Source: Allorhodopirellula heiligendammensis | Lineage (GTDB): Bacteria > Planctomycetota > Planctomycetia > Pirellulales > Pirellulaceae | Reading direction: 5' to 3' | DNA length: 64,000 bases | Assembly: GCF_007860105.1 (NCBI RefSeq) | Contig: NZ_SJPU01000002.1 | Location: 2,197,782 to 2,261,781 of the forward strand | Shown: in pieces, positions 21,260 to 29,963 of the stretch | How positions within the stretch are numbered: the stretch's first letter is position 1 | Layout: the number at the start of each line of letters is the position of its first letter | Translations under genes and position numbers: made by a program | The notes under the pieces: model-generated | Told to the model about the DNA's origin: nothing | The model's database searches: none | The model's input: only the letters and a program-made list of their open reading frames with translations

Positions 21260-22567
21260 TTAGCGAGCGACCACGAGCGCTTTGTCACTGATGTCTTTGC
21301 GGCACCAGGCGCCCTGCCAGCGAATCTGTGCCACGGCTTTGTACGCCTGGAGCTTCGCGGCACTGATGGAATCGCCCATTGTCGTAACACCGAGAACCCG
21401 ACCGCCTGTGTTGACAACTTTGCCGTCGACCACGCTGGTGCCCGCGTGGAAGACTTTGACATCCTGCATCGCGTCAGCAGCCTCGATACCGGTGATCGGA
21501 TAGCCCTTTTCGTAGGATGCCGGGTAGCCTTCACTGGCCATCACGACACAGATGGCAGGGCGTGGATCGAACGTGAGCTCATCGAGTTCGCCCAATCGAC
21601 CATCCACGGTCGCTTCCATCACATCGACGATATCGGTTTGCAATCGCATCAACAGCGGCTGGCACTCAGGGTCGCCAAAACGCACATTGAATTCGAGCAC
21701 CTTGGGACCCGCGGGCGTGAGCATCAAGCCAGCATACAACACACCCTTGAACGGACGCCGGGCGCGCTTCATCGCATGCACGATCGGCACCAGGATGCCG
21801 GACTCGACATCTGCGAGCGTTTGCTCGTCGAGCACGGGTGCGGGACTGTAGGCTCCCATGCCCCCGGTGTTGGGACCGCGGTCGCCATCGAGGGCGGGTT
21901 TGTGATCTTGCGCCGTGGGCAGGGTGAGGATGGTTTCGCCGTCGGTGATCGCCAAAACACTGACCTCCGGACCAGTCAACCGCTCCTCGATGATCAGTTC
22001 CTTTCCGGCGGCACCAAATTCCTTGCGAGCAGCGATGCGGTCGATCGCTTCGAGTGCTTCACTGCGGGTCGTGCAGACGACGACGCCTTTTCCGGCTGCC
22101 AGCCCATCAGCCTTCACCACCACGTTGACGGGATCATTCGGCTCGCTGTAGCGGTCCTTGATATATCGCATGGCGTCATCGGCCGAGCGAAATGTGCGGT
22201 AATCCGCCGTGGGGATATCCGCCGAACGAAGTAAATTCTTGCAGAAGACCTTGCTGCCTTCGAGCTCGGCAGCGGCTTTCGAAGGCCCAAACGCTTTCAG
22301 TCCTGCCGCCAGCATGTCATCGACCAGCCCCGCCACCAATGGTGCCTCGGGGCCGACTACCACCAAACCCACGTTGTTGGATTTGGCAAATGCAATCAAT
22401 GCTTCGTGATCGTCCTGAGCAATATCGATATTAATCGCATCCACACCGGTGCCCGCATTCCCAGGGGCGACATACACCTTATTAACACGCGGACTTTGAT
22501 TGATTTTCCAGGCTAATGCGTGTTCGCGACCGCCACTGCCGACGATGAGAACGTTAAAGGAAGGCAT
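21260..22567 (-). CDS. purD: Phosphoribosylamine--glycine ligase
   Basis: Second step of de novo purine synthesis: phosphoribosylamine + glycine + ATP gives GAR. It is 435 aa, the usual length. The N-terminal NAD-like fold begins VLIVGSGGREHALAWK, followed by YVAPGNAGT. The ATP-grasp centre includes VVKADGLAAGKGVVVC, and the metal-binding end has FNVRFGDPECQPLL. HKPALDGDRGPNTGGMGAYSPAP is the diagnostic signature region. The start at ATG 22567 places the glycine motif at the usual distance from the N-terminus. The preceding 500 bp hold no gene, so it probably has its own promoter. Confidence 0.97.
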   Translation of the reverse strand: MPSFNVLIVGSGGREHALAWKINQSPRVNKVYVAPGNAGTGVDAINIDIAQDDHEALIAFAKSNNVGLVVVGPEAPLVAGLVDDMLAAGLKAFGPSKAAAELEGSKVFCKNLLRSADIPTADYRTFRSADDAMRYIKDRYSEPNDPVNVVVKADGLAAGKGVVVCTTRSEALEAIDRIAARKEFGAAGKELIIEERLTGPEVSVLAITDGETILTLPTAQDHKPALDGDRGPNTGGMGAYSPAPVLDEQTLADVESGILVPIVHAMKRARRPFKGVLYAGLMLTPAGPKVLEFNVRFGDPECQPLLMRLQTDIVDVMEATVDGRLGELDELTFDPRPAICVVMASEGYPASYEKGYPITGIEAADAMQDVKVFHAGTSVVDGKVVNTGGRVLGVTTMGDSISAAKLQAYKAVAQIRWQGAWCRKDISDKALVVAR

Positions 22568-23097
22568 GAATCAGCGGGGGCGAAAGGAGCGAAGCGGGAG
22601 AAGATGGGATGATCGTAGGAAACCGAGGCAAAAATGAAAGACGTCGGCAGGCAATTTGCCCGTTTCCGCCAAGATTTCGTGGTTTTTCCGTGACGGAACA
22701 GCCGCGGAAGCGAGTCGCAGTGGTGCGGCGGGTCTCGCAGACGTGGAATTCTACCCCGATTTCCCCTGCGCCGGGAGACGCTTGTGCTTCCTTCAAATCA
22801 ATGCCGCGCCCGCCGCAGATACCTTGGTAACTGAACGCAGGGTCGAGCCCGATTCAGCCCGGATCGGCATAGACTCGATGCTTGTTAACACGACCGGCCA
22901 GCGTTGATTTCCGTCACCACTGGGTTAGGGCACCGATTTTGAATCCGAATCCCGCTTTGACGACCTTGGTATCACCGGCTTCTTTGCTGCGGGCCAGTTC
23001 GAAGCCGCGCCAGTGGTGAAGTGCCAGTGGTGAAGTTCGAATTGGCAGCGATCTCCGATCGCGAGCTTGCGATTGTTTTTTCGCATGCGGCGATCAT
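22568..23097. other. Intergenic region upstream of purD
   Basis: About 530 bp without a supported gene. It contains a short direct repeat, GCCAGTGGTGAAGT, at 23009-23022 and 23023-23036. Open frames on both strands here are short and have no ribosome binding site. Confidence 0.4.
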
Positions 23098-23253
23098 TCA
23101 GCGACAATCGTCGCCGGTGATGGCTATCGGTTTTCGCACAACACGTCTTTGCCCCGCCTCTGCACCCCGGATCGTGTATTCCCGGTGGATGCCTTTGGGC
23201 AGCACAGCGTTGTTGACATCAATCACTTCGATCTCGCGATCTCTTGTCGTCAT
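23098..23253 (-). CDS. Small unrecognised protein, 51 aa, downstream of the protease gene
   Basis: The ATG at 23253 follows AAGGA (23259-23263) with a 5-base spacer, a good ribosome binding site. It lies 30 bp after the stop of the thioredoxin-trypsin gene on the same strand, so the two are probably one transcript. The product starts MTTRDREIEVIDVNNAVLPK, ends KPIAITGDDCR, and is highly charged with no signal peptide or membrane segment. The composition looks like a real, possibly beta-rich, cytoplasmic protein. I do not recognise the family. Confidence 0.5.
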   Translation of the reverse strand: MTTRDREIEVIDVNNAVLPKGIHREYTIRGAEAGQRRVVRKPIAITGDDCR

Positions 23254-23283
23254 TCTCGTCCTTGGATCGCTGGAGTGTTCCGA

Positions 23284-24795
23284 TCAGCGACGTGCCGCTT
23301 GGCGAATCTGCTGGACCAACTGTGCGTCGGGCTGGCGAAGTGTGAGGACCTGTTCGCGGCTGTTGCCGTTACGATCTCGCAGAATGACGATCATCTCCGT
23401 GTCGCCGGTTTCAGCGGCGACTGCGCCGGAGACGTTCACGCCAGCGAATTGATTGGTCGCCATTGGGGATGAGCTCGATGCTTGAGCCTCGCTGTGATCG
23501 ATCGCACTGATCTGATTGGACGCCAGGTTTTCAGTGGGGTCGGCTTGATAGAGCCTCGTCAGTTGCACCCGATCGAGCTGCCAGTGAATCGAGCCGGGGC
23601 CGGTGTAGATACCGATGTCAGATTTGTAGTCGGCAGCGTTGCAAACGCCGATCAAACGTCCTTGCTCGTCAAACAGTCCGCCACCACTGCGACCATCGAT
23701 TGGTGCACCGGAGATTTCGAGATTGGATCCGCCGACATTCTGGTTGTATTTGTTGACTCCGGTGATCCGGGTATCGCGGCGGGTGGGAGGGTCGCCTCGA
23801 TCGCAGCCAAAACTGAATGCGGTCTGGCCAACCTTGATCACATCGTGCTCGCGAACGACGTCGATCGGCTTGATCGGCATACCGGGGCGAATGGCCACCA
23901 GACCGATATCTCGATCACCCGCATCGTAGTCGATCAACTGACCGGACACGGTGTGAGGTTGCCCACCGACAAAGAGGTCGACTTCGATTTTGCCTTTGCC
24001 GTCGCCGTCTCGAAACAGGTGACCGCAGGTGAGCACGAGAGCCTCTTCACCATGAACGTCGATGATCGTGCCCGTGCCCGCACCGTAACCGCGGCCGTCA
24101 TGCACTCGCAGGCGAACCGTTGCGGCTTGAGCACGCTCCACTGCATCAGCCAGCGACGCACTCGGCATCGCTTCGATGATCCGTTCAGGGGTTGGACTGG
24201 TGGGGCCGACCTCTGCGGAACTCAGTGACGCCAAGGATTGCCAGGAATCGCCTTGGGAGAGTTGGTTGCTAGCGGAGCGGTCATCTTCGCGTTCGCGACG
24301 TACCGTTCGGCTGGATGATTGAGCCAGTGAGTTCGTTGGAGCGCTGAGCGGTGCCAACCGCGTCTGGGGATCTTGAATGCTGGAACTGCGGACAGACGAC
24401 GCATCGATCTGACTGCGAGTGGGGACGATTTCACCGCCGGCGTTTTTCTGCAGTGCCGCATATAGATTCGCGGCGGTTTGAGCACCGACCAATCGTGTGA
24501 CTTCCCGACCTTGTTGCACGACGACATACGTGGGTGTGCTGCGGATGCGATAGCGCTGTGCGAGTTGCGGTTCGGCTTGCACGTCGACCTGGCGTACCGG
24601 CACGCCGCGAGCGATCAGTTCGGAGACGATCGGCTGCATGGCGCGGCAGGGGGGGCAGTTGTCTGAACTGAATTCGAGCAGGATGGAGTCCGCCGTCGCA
24701 GATGCTCCGCAGGCGATCAGCGCCAGTAGCGAAAATACGCAACACGCAAAACCACGTGTTGTGAAAGCGTTTTGATTGAATGAGCGAATCGGCAC
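23284..24795 (-). CDS. Secreted thioredoxin-like / trypsin-like serine protease fusion
   Basis: 503 aa, starting at GTG 24795 behind a near-perfect AAGGAGGG site. A signal peptide (residues ~15-36, CCVFSLLALIACGASATA) is followed by a thioredoxin fold (~37-118) with redox motif CPPC (Cys47, Cys50) and the cis-Pro loop RSTPTYVV. A Ser/Arg-rich linker (~120-215) leads to a chymotrypsin-fold protease (~220-425) with an intact triad: His259 in TCGHL, Asp296 in DRDIGLVAI and Ser370 in GRSGGGLF. The C-terminal ~75 residues are a Ser-rich tail ending in a small charged domain. Export implies action in the periplasm-like space. Coupling of disulfide chemistry to proteolysis (quality control of exported proteins) is inference. 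There is no PDZ domain, unlike DegP/HtrA. Confidence 0.88.
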   Translation of the reverse strand: MPIRSFNQNAFTTRGFACCVFSLLALIACGASATADSILLEFSSDNCPPCRAMQPIVSELIARGVPVRQVDVQAEPQLAQRYRIRSTPTYVVVQQGREVTRLVGAQTAANLYAALQKNAGGEIVPTRSQIDASSVRSSSIQDPQTRLAPLSAPTNSLAQSSSRTVRREREDDRSASNQLSQGDSWQSLASLSSAEVGPTSPTPERIIEAMPSASLADAVERAQAATVRLRVHDGRGYGAGTGTIIDVHGEEALVLTCGHLFRDGDGKGKIEVDLFVGGQPHTVSGQLIDYDAGDRDIGLVAIRPGMPIKPIDVVREHDVIKVGQTAFSFGCDRGDPPTRRDTRITGVNKYNQNVGGSNLEISGAPIDGRSGGGLFDEQGRLIGVCNAADYKSDIGIYTGPGSIHWQLDRVQLTRLYQADPTENLASNQISAIDHSEAQASSSSPMATNQFAGVNVSGAVAAETGDTEMIVILRDRNGNSREQVLTLRQPDAQLVQQIRQAARR

Positions 24796-24802
24796 AGTTC
24801 GT

Positions 24803-24810
24803 CCCTCCTT
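24803..24810 (-). promoter_or_regulatory. Strong ribosome binding site deciding a GTG start
   Basis: Read on the minus strand this is AAGGAGGG, 7 bases before GTG 24795. It is the strongest such site I see in the window and fixes the start of the thioredoxin-trypsin gene. Confidence 0.8.
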
Positions 24811-25026
24811 GGACGCTGAGAAAAGGCGTGTCGCCGGCGAACGTGTATCAAGCTTGGTTGACGCGGTCGCGATCCTTCACATCCGTGTCACCGAACGTTC
24901 GCACTGGCGAGTCGGGATGGTCGACAATGGACATGGTCGATCACAACCCCAAAGCATCCGCGTGATCGCAAACTTGAGGAATTTTTGAGTTTCACAGCAA
25001 AAAAACATGAAAAACGATGCTTGTGT

Positions 25027-25779
25027 TCACCGCCAATTGGGGCGGACCTCGCCCGCCCCCGCTTCCTCCGCCCTCCAGCGAGCCTCGGGGATGATGCGTC
25101 GGAACTCTCCCGGTTTACCACGGATCGAGGCGCTCATCAGTAACAATCCCAGACGTACTTCTTCGCGTTTACGGATCGGCACGTCGATCACACCCGGGGC
25201 CAGCGACGCGGCTTTTCCTCGCAAGAAAACGGTGACGTTATTGAGCCCGTCGCCGAGGTTCACGCCCGCATCGCCCCCGACGACAATCGTACCGGCCAAC
25301 GCCCCCGCACCCGTGTCATCACCGACATCACCGCGAACAAAAATGCTACCACCACGCATGGCCGCACCGACTCGCGGCCCCGCCGACCCGTAGACCGCGA
25401 GGGTACCACCGATCATCGCTGCCCCCAGTCCGCAGCCCGTACTTCCTGTGATCCGCACGACACCCCGCCGCATGCCCTCGCACACGCCGTCGCCCGCGCT
25501 GCCTTCCAGTCGCACATCAATCCCAGCGAAGGACGCGAATGCAAAGTCACCCAGATCGCCAACGGCATGTACCCGCACCCAGTTCGCCCATCGCATGCAC
25601 GCCGCATCCTGACGCTGCAATCCAGTCAGCCGTACTAATGGAAAAACCTCCTCTGCAGCGGACGAGTCCGACATCGCATGGGGTGGATCGACGTCGATTG
25701 CTGCGATCGCCTGACGCAGTTCTCCACTGGTCAGCTTGGTAAGGTCAAAGGTGAAATCAGGCTTCTCGAATTCGTTCAT
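25027..25779 (-). CDS. FhcC-like GXGXG (formylmethanofuran dehydrogenase subunit C-type) protein
   Basis: 250 aa with a right-handed beta-helix of the GXGXG type: successive GSAGDGVCEGMRRGVVRI, GSTGCGLGAAMIGGTLAV, GSAGPRVGAAMRGGSIFV and GDVGDDTGAGALAGTIVV turns (about residues 90-175). This fold is shared by subunit C of formylmethanofuran dehydrogenase, by the bacterial formyltransferase/hydrolase subunit FhcC, and by the glutamate synthase C-terminal domain. The M-R/A-x-G spacing and the stand-alone size favour FhcC, which in planctomycetes serves H4MPT-linked C1 oxidation. No Fhc A, B or D gene is in the window, so the specific function is inferred. Its ATG overlaps the stop of the purine nucleoside phosphorylase gene (ATGA), so the two are translationally coupled. 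Confidence 0.68.
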   Translation of the reverse strand: MNEFEKPDFTFDLTKLTSGELRQAIAAIDVDPPHAMSDSSAAEEVFPLVRLTGLQRQDAACMRWANWVRVHAVGDLGDFAFASFAGIDVRLEGSAGDGVCEGMRRGVVRITGSTGCGLGAAMIGGTLAVYGSAGPRVGAAMRGGSIFVRGDVGDDTGAGALAGTIVVGGDAGVNLGDGLNNVTVFLRGKAASLAPGVIDVPIRKREEVRLGLLLMSASIRGKPGEFRRIIPEARWRAEEAGAGEVRPNWR

Positions 25780-26723
25780 GCAAATCCATTCCCAACGTGC
25801 TGAGGCTGTCCGTGATGCAATGGGTAGCGACTGAGCGAAGCGGCAATGGCACCAACGATTCGCTGCAATCTCTCGCTGGCTCGCGATGACACTGCGAGCA
25901 CATCCTCGTGGCTTGCCGTCATCGGCGCATCGGGCACAGCCATGTTCGTCACTACACCAATGGCGATTGTCCGCAATCCGGCGCGGCTCGACAACACGAC
26001 CTCGGGAACCGTACTCATGCCCACGATGTCAGCCCCCCAGCTCTTCATCATGCGGCACTCGGCCCGAGTTTCGTAATTTGGGCCGCTGACGGCTAAGTAC
26101 GTCCCCCGGTGGATCCGGCCTGCCGCCCCTTCGGCGGAACAGACTTGGTAGACGATGTCGGCAAATTCCGGGTCGCAGGTGGGGCGTCCGCAGCGCAGAC
26201 CGGACGGGGCCCCCCGCACCGTGTCCTGCTGACAGAGTGCCGCCATGCCCATCTGTCCATGCAGCAGGCCAATATGCTCGTCAATGATCACGAGGTCACC
26301 GGTTTGATAGCGAGAATTCAACCCACCGGCGGCGCAGCTGATGATCACAGCGTCCACTGACAAGCTAGCCAACAGCGCCATCCCACGCGAGATGGCATGG
26401 ATGTCGTGGCCTTCATAGGCGTGCAGCCGACCAGCCATCGCGATGACCCGCACTCCGGCGAATCGTCCCAATAGAAATTCCCCTCGGTGCCCCAACGCCG
26501 TTGCCACCGGCATCCCCGGCAGTTGGTCGAAGCCGATTTTCGCAGCGACGTCGATGGAATCTGCCAGACCACCCAGCCCACTGCCCAGAATCACCGCGAG
26601 CAGCGGTGTCTCGGAGTCGGCAAACCAGCCTGCCGCCTGTTTGCGAACACAATCGACCATCGCACTGACGCCCCCAGAGCTGGAGGACGGTTTCGAGACG
26701 GCCAATGGGCTGGATTTTGCCAT
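25776..26723 (-). CDS. Purine nucleoside phosphorylase
   Basis: Phosphorolysis of (deoxy)guanosine and inosine to base plus (deoxy)ribose-1-phosphate, in purine salvage. It is the trimeric PNP type (PunA/DeoD2-like). Key motifs are ILGSGLGGL (phosphate site), GHRGEFLLG, RLHAYEGHD, the central CAAGGLN stretch, GTYLAVSGPNYETRAE (substrate Glu), ADIVGMSTVPEV (Met/Ser contact) and VTNMA (base-binding Asn). The conserved fold starts about 40 residues in. I used the first ATG, 26723 (315 aa); a TTG at 26750 is an alternative and neither has a clear ribosome binding site. The 3' end overlaps the FhcC-like gene by 4 bp. Confidence 0.92.
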   Translation of the reverse strand: MAKSSPLAVSKPSSSSGGVSAMVDCVRKQAAGWFADSETPLLAVILGSGLGGLADSIDVAAKIGFDQLPGMPVATALGHRGEFLLGRFAGVRVIAMAGRLHAYEGHDIHAISRGMALLASLSVDAVIISCAAGGLNSRYQTGDLVIIDEHIGLLHGQMGMAALCQQDTVRGAPSGLRCGRPTCDPEFADIVYQVCSAEGAAGRIHRGTYLAVSGPNYETRAECRMMKSWGADIVGMSTVPEVVLSSRAGLRTIAIGVVTNMAVPDAPMTASHEDVLAVSSRASERLQRIVGAIAASLSRYPLHHGQPQHVGNGFA

Positions 26724-27816
26724 GGGTTGGGACGTGCTGGGGACGTTCAATCGTGGGGGGACTGAGGGTTGGGGGAGTACGCTGTCGTGTTGCTACCAGC
26801 GGTTTTCATCTCGCGGCGACTTTTAGTTTCCAGAAACTGGGAGCGAGTCGGGCTTGGCAGGTAGCAGAATCGTCAGACTATTCGGTTTCTCGGCGAGTCT
26901 AGCAGTGCTGACGAGCTTCTATCATCATCTCGGCCACAACAATCTGGCAGCCCCGAAATTCGGCCGTGCGGTCCAGCGTGTCTTGATAATGAGACGACTT
27001 TGCTGGTATGCGGAGTGACCCGATAGGTCGAGTTACCCGGTGGCTTTCTCGATACTCGAGATCGATTCTCCGCTCATTGACATCGCCCGGCGTGACGAGC
27101 TCGATCGTGGCACCTCCAAATTACCATGAACGGCCCGTGCCTTGGCAGGTGACCCGTGTCCTGGCACGTGACCCGTGTCCTGACGCTAGATCGGGGCGAA
27201 CTACGTCGATGACCCTGATGACGCCTTCTGTTCTCGATCGCCCACGCCGGTAACCGACCGCCCCAGAACGCTGGCGGTCGCCCCCGAGGAAAGACTGCGT
27301 GTGGCCCCACGTGGCCGTGCTGCCCCATGTGGCCGTGCTGGTCACAAGGCCGCGACCTGCTTTTTTTCTGCAGCAGTCCGATGGCGGACACTGGACTGCT
27401 GATAAACGGCATTGAATGCGCGGTCGCTGGTCTGCAAGGGGTGGGAATCCGTTCTTAAGACTTGCGCTGTGTGTGAAGACCGGCCTCAGAGCCAAGCGGT
27501 TGCGTGCGTCCACGCGGTTTCCATACCCCGCTGATAGCAGATTCGCCAGCGGCATAGGGGACTGGATTTTACCGGTGGCCCGCCAATTGCAGACAATCTA
27601 AGGTTGAATTGTACCTTTTGGGCTTTTCGATCAGCCCCACCTTTGCGATATTTCTGCTTCGCGCGCACCTAATGGTGAATTGAATTTTAATCTTCCACAC
27701 CACGACGATCGAGGCGTTCAGCCTCGCAAGCCGCCGGTTTTTTTCTTGATGCACACGTTTGTTGCATCCCGGGGTTTCAACGATCGAGTGTGTGCGTCAG
27801 CCTAGGTGAATGTAGC
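26724..27816. other. Intergenic region between divergent PNP and fusA genes
   Basis: About 1.1 kb with no supported gene. It holds a 19-bp unit repeated twice (27143-27180, core GTGACCCGTGTCC) and an 18-bp unit repeated twice (27304-27339, core TGGCCGTGCTG). Just before fusA are an AT-richer stretch (27600-27790), a short perfect hairpin CGAGGC-GTTCA-GCCTCG (27710-27726), and a T-run at 27738-27745. The last three could be a leader element of fusA, but the T-run is 11 bases from the stem, so I do not call a terminator. Confidence 0.45.
27804..27809 (+). promoter_or_regulatory. Ribosome binding site of fusA
   Basis: AGGTGA, 7 bases before ATG 27817. It supports this start over the in-frame GTG 27 bases upstream. 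Confidence 0.75.
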
Positions 27817-29904
27817 ATGAAGTTGGAGAAAATCAGGAATCTTGGTATCAGTGCCCACATCGATTCGGGAAAGACCACACTGAGCGAACGCATCCTGTTC
27901 TATACCGGTCGCATCCACAAAATCGAAGACGTCCGCGGTGGCGGTGACGGCGCGACGATGGACCATATGGAACTGGAAAAAGAACGTGGGATCACGATCA
28001 CCAGTGCCGCAACCAGCGTTCAGTATCAGGGCTACCACATCAATCTGATCGACACCCCTGGCCACGTGGACTTCACCGTCGAAGTCGAACGCAGCCTGCG
28101 TGTGCTCGACGGAGCTATCCTGGTGTTGTGCAGCGTCGGTGGCGTGCAGAGCCAGTCGATTACCGTTGACCGGCAAATGAAGCGCTATCAAATTCCGCGT
28201 CTCGCGTTCATTAATAAAATGGACCGTACCGGTGCGAACCCGCGACGCGTTGTCGAACAACTCCGTAACAAACTCGGTGCCGACGCCTTCTTGGCTCAGC
28301 TCCCCATCGGCGCGGAAGAAAACTTCCGTGGCGTTGTGGATCTGATCGAGATGAAGGCGTACACCTTCGAAGGTGATCAAGGCGAAAAGGTTATCACCTC
28401 GGAGATCCCCGCAGACTTGCAGGACGAAGCCGCTGACGCCCGTGTCGCCATGCTCGACTCGTTGTCCAACTACAGCGACGAAGTGATGGAGCTGCTGCTC
28501 AGCGAAGAAGAAGTCACGAAAGAGATGATCTACAAAACCATGCGTCAGGCCGTGCTCAACGGAGCCACGCCGGTCTACATGGGCAGTGCCTACAAGAACA
28601 AGGGTGTTCAACCTCTGCTCGATGCGATCACGAAGTATCTCCCCAGTCCATTGGACCGAGAAATCTACGGTCGTGATCCCTCGGACGAAACGAAGAAAAT
28701 CGAACTTCTTCCCGATCCGGAAAAACCTTTCGTTGGTATGGCGTTCAAGATTGTCGAAGATCCTTTCGGCCAGCTGACCTTCATGCGGGTTTATCAGGGC
28801 ACCATCAAGAAGGGTGATGCCTACACGAACCAACGGACCAGCAAGAAGGAACGGTTCAGCCGCATCGTGCGGATGCACAGTGAAAAGCGTGAGGAAATCG
28901 AATCAGCCTCGGCCGGTGACATTGTCGCCGTCATGGGTATCGATTGTGCCTCGGGGGACACGTACTGCACCGAGCGTGACTACGCCACGCTTGAGTCGAT
29001 GTTCGTTCCTGAGCCCGTCATCAAGATCGCCGTCAATCCGCTCAACCGCGGCGATGGCGACAAGATGAGCAAGGCTCTGCAGCGATTCCGCAAAGAAGAC
29101 CCTACGTTCAGCGTCTATACCGACGACGAGACCAACGAGATCCTGATCTCAGGCATGGGCGAATTGCACCTGGAAATCTACATCGAACGGATTCGCCGCG
29201 AGTACGGCGTCGAAATCGAAGTCGGTGCACCCAAGGTGTCGTACCGCGAGAGCCCCACCAAGACCGTCAACTTCGACTACAAGCACAAGAAGCAAACCGG
29301 TGGTTCGGGTCAGTTCGCTCACATCAAGGGCGTCCTCATGCCGATCGAATCGGACAGCGAAGACAGCTTCGAGTTCGAAGAGAAAATTGTCGGTGGTCGT
29401 ATTCCGAAGCAGTACATTCCTGCTGTTGAAAAGGGCTTCCGAGACAGCCTTGGCAAAGGTCCTGTGGCTGATTACCCCGTGGTGGGCACCCGCATCGAGT
29501 TGATCGACGGTAGCTATCACGAAGTCGACTCGAGCGAAAAGGCGTTTTACACAGCCGCGCAAGGGTGCTTCCGGGAATACTTCAAGCAAGCCTCGCCCAA
29601 GCTGCTGGAGCCGATCATGAAGGTCGAAATCGAAGTTCCCGAAGACTTCCAAGGTACCGTTACCGGTGACGTGATCCGCCGCCGGGGAATCATGCTCAGC
29701 AACGACACTAACGAAGGCATGACCGTGATCATCGCCGAAGTTCCCTTGGCAGAAACCTTTGGCTACGCGACCGACCTGCGAAGCATGACCCAAGGGCAAG
29801 GAACCTTCACGATGGAACTCGCGATGTATCGCCAAACGCCGAGCAATATCCAAGAGGATATCATTGCCGAGCGCAAGAAAGACGAACTCGCCGCCGCTCG
29901 CTAG
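27817..29904 (+). CDS. fusA: Elongation factor G (spdEFG1/mitochondrial-EFG1-like type)
   Basis: Translational GTPase that drives ribosome translocation; 695 aa from ATG 27817. The G1 loop is AHIDSGKTT (most bacterial EF-G have AHIDAGKTT), G2 is in ERGITITSAAT, G3 is DTPGHVDF, and G4 is NKMDR. The effector region TMDHMELEKERGITI and the DSGKTT loop resemble the EF-G subgroup shared by spirochetes, planctomycetes, some deltaproteobacteria and mitochondria (spdEFG1/mtEFG1). Domains II-V are complete, with the domain IV/V region RRGIMLSNDTNEG near residue 625. It stands alone: no rpsL, rpsG or tuf is adjacent, unlike the str operon. It has its own ribosome binding site and terminator. Family known; subgroup inferred by eye. 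Confidence 0.95.
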   Translation: MKLEKIRNLGISAHIDSGKTTLSERILFYTGRIHKIEDVRGGGDGATMDHMELEKERGITITSAATSVQYQGYHINLIDTPGHVDFTVEVERSLRVLDGAILVLCSVGGVQSQSITVDRQMKRYQIPRLAFINKMDRTGANPRRVVEQLRNKLGADAFLAQLPIGAEENFRGVVDLIEMKAYTFEGDQGEKVITSEIPADLQDEAADARVAMLDSLSNYSDEVMELLLSEEEVTKEMIYKTMRQAVLNGATPVYMGSAYKNKGVQPLLDAITKYLPSPLDREIYGRDPSDETKKIELLPDPEKPFVGMAFKIVEDPFGQLTFMRVYQGTIKKGDAYTNQRTSKKERFSRIVRMHSEKREEIESASAGDIVAVMGIDCASGDTYCTERDYATLESMFVPEPVIKIAVNPLNRGDGDKMSKALQRFRKEDPTFSVYTDDETNEILISGMGELHLEIYIERIRREYGVEIEVGAPKVSYRESPTKTVNFDYKHKKQTGGSGQFAHIKGVLMPIESDSEDSFEFEEKIVGGRIPKQYIPAVEKGFRDSLGKGPVADYPVVGTRIELIDGSYHEVDSSEKAFYTAAQGCFREYFKQASPKLLEPIMKVEIEVPEDFQGTVTGDVIRRRGIMLSNDTNEGMTVIIAEVPLAETFGYATDLRSMTQGQGTFTMELAMYRQTPSNIQEDIIAERKKDELAAAR

Positions 29905-29932
29905 TCACGAACTGCCGATCGTTAAAACGTAC

Positions 29933-29963
29933 AAAGCCGGGAACGCAAGTTCCCGGCTTTTTT
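29933..29963 (+). terminator. Rho-independent terminator of fusA
   Basis: Perfect stem AAAGCCGGGAAC / GTTCCCGGCTTT around a GCAA loop (29945-29948), followed by a T-run, starting about 30 bp after the fusA stop. This is a textbook intrinsic terminator with a stable GNRA tetraloop. Confidence 0.92.

Noticed and set aside
27710..27745. Attenuator/terminator upstream of fusA
   Set aside because: The 6-bp hairpin and the T-run are 11 bases apart, so they do not form a normal intrinsic terminator; noted only as a possible leader element.
27802..28878. Long open frame (358 codons) opposite fusA
   Set aside because: It mirrors the codon use of fusA on the other strand; there is no ribosome binding site or family feature. 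High-GC genes here often leave long antisense frames.
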